A DNA stretch of 21,546 bases from a virus, in the IMG/VR virus record IMGVR_UViG_3300025889_001101, positions 1 through 21,546 of that record, one strand, 5' to 3'. Numbering within the stretch: position 1 is the stretch's first letter; every line of letters starts with the position of its first letter. Position numbers and translations under genes: made by a program. Below are positions 20,822 to 21,546 of the stretch, one piece after another. The notes under the pieces were generated by a model. It worked only from the letters and a program-made list of their open reading frames with translations. It did no database searches and was not told the DNA's origin.

Positions 20822-21014
20822 AAAATGTAATCACAAATGTCATTGTAAAGGACAAGGATATTATGTGAGTGATTCTTCTTGTGAAGATTATTGTAAATGT
20901 AAAAATTGTTGTCACAACGAAGAAGATTTGTTAAAACAAATTAATAAGGAGAGACCAATGATTAAAAAATTATGGAAAAAATTTGTAGATTGGGTATTTA
21001 AAGATTTTTACTAA
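20805..21014 (+). CDS. Cys-rich small protein with amphipathic C-terminus
   Basis: 69 residues from ATG 20805, chosen because GAGG (20792-20795) lies nine bases before it but only three before the alternative ATG at 20799. Nine cysteines fall in the first 36 residues (C5, C8, C12, C14, C26, C30, C32, C35, C36), with CKKCNHKCHC and YCKCKNCCHN clusters and several His, so zinc binding is likely, in a knuckle or metallothionein-like fold. After a charged linker (EEDLLKQINKERP) the last 18 residues form a cationic amphipathic helix. An in-frame ATG at 20958 with its own strong ribosome site may also produce that helix alone. It overlaps both neighbours. Confidence 0.7.
   Translation: MKRICKKCNHKCHCKGQGYYVSDSSCEDYCKCKNCCHNEEDLLKQINKERPMIKKLWKKFVDWVFKDFY
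20946..20953 (+). promoter_or_regulatory. Strong internal ribosome binding site
   Basis: AAGGAGAG lies in the coding sequence of the Cys-rich gene, four bases before an in-frame ATG at 20958. It is stronger than the site of the full-length gene and suggests internal initiation of an 18-codon product. Confidence 0.5.
20958..21014 (+). CDS. Possible 18-residue amphipathic peptide from internal start
   Basis: Same frame as the Cys-rich gene; the product would be MIKKLWKKFVDWVFKDFY. On a helical wheel at 100 degrees per residue, K3, K4, K7, K8, D11 and K15 fall within about 140 degrees, and most Trp, Phe, Val, Ile and Leu lie opposite. Net charge is positive. It resembles membrane-active peptides. 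It ends in a TAATG overlap with the next gene, which has no ribosome site of its own, so the internal site may mainly feed that gene by coupling. Confidence 0.4.
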   Translation: MIKKLWKKFVDWVFKDFY

Positions 21015-21397
21015 TGTCCAAGATAACTGAAGACACATCTGTAAAAACAGATATTAAAACAATTGTGACTATCATAGCCGCAGCAGGTTTTGCTGTGTAT
21101 ATGTATATTGGTATGACTAATACTATCAATACACTTGAGACAAGACTTCAGTTAATGGAAGCAGATTTACTAAAGAAGGCAGATCAAATACCTGTCGATA
21201 AGGAACAGTTTTTTCTGTTAGAGTCATTAGCAGAAGATACTGAGAAACAACAAAAAATATTAGAGGAAAACCTGCACGTTAAAGTTATGCTTATGCAGGC
21301 TGAAAAGGAAATTGAAAAACTAAAAAAAGATGTTGAAAAGCTTAAAGACGCAACAAGAGATATTCAATTTAGCAATGGGAATGGAAACGGGCATTAA
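21014..21397 (+). CDS. Membrane-anchored coiled-coil protein
   Basis: 127 residues. One transmembrane helix at about 16-34 (TIVTIIAAAGFAVYMYIGM) follows a short polar N-terminus. Then come coiled coils at 38-56 and 68-115 (LAEDTEKQQKILEENLHVKV, EKEIEKLKKDVEKLKDATRD) and a Gly/Asn/His tail (NGNGNGH). The layout recalls inner-membrane spanins, but there is no partner lipoprotein gene or endolysin beside it and it lies in the replication block. Tethering of replication or host factors to the membrane is equally possible. It has no Shine-Dalgarno and starts within the upstream stop. Confidence 0.7.
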   Translation: MSKITEDTSVKTDIKTIVTIIAAAGFAVYMYIGMTNTINTLETRLQLMEADLLKKADQIPVDKEQFFLLESLAEDTEKQQKILEENLHVKVMLMQAEKEIEKLKKDVEKLKDATRDIQFSNGNGNGH

Positions 21398-21485
21398 CGC
21401 AGGGACCTTCCAAGAGTATGATTATACTTGTGAAGATTTTGAGTGTGAGTGGAAACAAATAACTGAATATTGGAGGATGAAGTAA
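21375..21485 (+). CDS. Tiny ORF (36 aa), acidic, two cysteines
   Basis: ATG at 21375 (or 21381) to TAA at 21483-21485. The product contains TFQEYDYTCEDFECEWKQIT and ends WRMK; the two Cys are four residues apart. It overlaps the upstream gene by 23 bases and the next ATG by one base (TAATG), the packing style of genuine pairs here. Ribosome site not obvious. It may bind a metal with partners or be a small host-interaction protein; I recognise no family. Confidence 0.5.
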   Translation: MGMETGINAGTFQEYDYTCEDFECEWKQITEYWRMK

Positions 21486-21546
21486 TGGCTGATAGAGATA
21501 AAATAAATAAATTTAAAATGACTCAATATGCACAAGAAAAAATGGA
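21485..21546 (+). CDS. 5' end of a hypothetical gene (partial)
   Basis: ATG at 21485, eight bases after GGAGG (21472-21476), runs open to the window end (20 full codons, MADRDKINKFKMTQYAQEKM). Charged helical start; too short to identify. Confidence 0.6.
   Translation, partial: MADRDKINKFKMTQYAQEKM

Noticed and set aside
21014-21397. Spanin call for the membrane coiled-coil protein
   Set aside because: No outer-membrane lipoprotein partner (lipobox) or endolysin nearby; located in the replication block. Architecture alone is not enough.

Overview
This window looks like part of the genome of a tailed double-stranded DNA phage of marine bacteria, probably podovirus-like. It is A+T-rich (by eye roughly one third G+C). 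Arginine is coded almost entirely by AGA, genes are packed with 1-17 base overlaps (often TAATG stop/start junctions), and the virion proteins resemble those of uncultured marine phage contigs (large ejection-type proteins, GGRIG(Y/F) motifs, a C-terminal TGLTPTESALL motif). A host such as SAR11/Pelagibacter or another AT-rich marine alphaproteobacterium is an inference from composition and gene content. No integrase, RNA polymerase, packaging gene, endolysin or convincing tRNA is present, so this is an internal segment and the lifestyle cannot be settled from it.

Layout. (1) 1-2508, rightward: end of a virion-like gene, a small beta-rich virion candidate, a small unknown, then two overlapping glycosyltransferases of different folds (GT-B, then GT-A). 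(2) 2567-9792, rightward: four consecutive large virion/ejection candidates (429, 295, 320 and 1357 aa), rich in glycine, alanine and glutamine or in hydrophobic segments. Three of them share a short GG motif. (3) 9792-10898, rightward: holin-like membrane protein, pyruvoyl S-adenosylmethionine decarboxylase homologue (SpeD) and an Hsp20 chaperone. (4) 10899-12520, leftward: the only reversed block, an SNF2-type helicase and a small secreted-like protein. It meets hsp20 stop codon to stop codon with a GC-rich hairpin at the junction. (5) 12579-21546, rightward: the replication block, with a conserved unknown, a coiled-coil protein, a possible ssDNA-binding-type protein, an archaeo-eukaryotic-type primase, a UvrD-like helicase, two tiny ORFs, a DUF3310 protein, a family A DNA polymerase with proofreading domain, and a tail of small, partly membrane or cysteine-rich proteins.

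How it works together. Primase, two helicases, polymerase and the possible SSB give most of a replication machine. No DnaB-type replicative helicase is visible. The apparent control points lie at 12521-13020: two sigma70-like promoters on opposite strands share their -10 region, and just downstream is a TTGACA-17-TAATAT promoter with an 18 bp dyad between its boxes. With no phage RNA polymerase seen, host RNA polymerase probably reads these. Late genes in blocks 1-3 would supply virion parts, surface sugars, membrane permeabilisation and host-support functions (polyamines, protein folding).

Least explained parts: the 17737-17976 stretch (a locally 50% G+C 47-codon ORF with nested complementary segments and a palindrome over its start, then a 26-residue membrane peptide); an internal start that would release an 18-residue amphipathic cationic peptide near 20958; the shifted processing site in SpeD; and the shared GG motif of the ejection proteins. 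No gap without a gene exceeds 300 bases.
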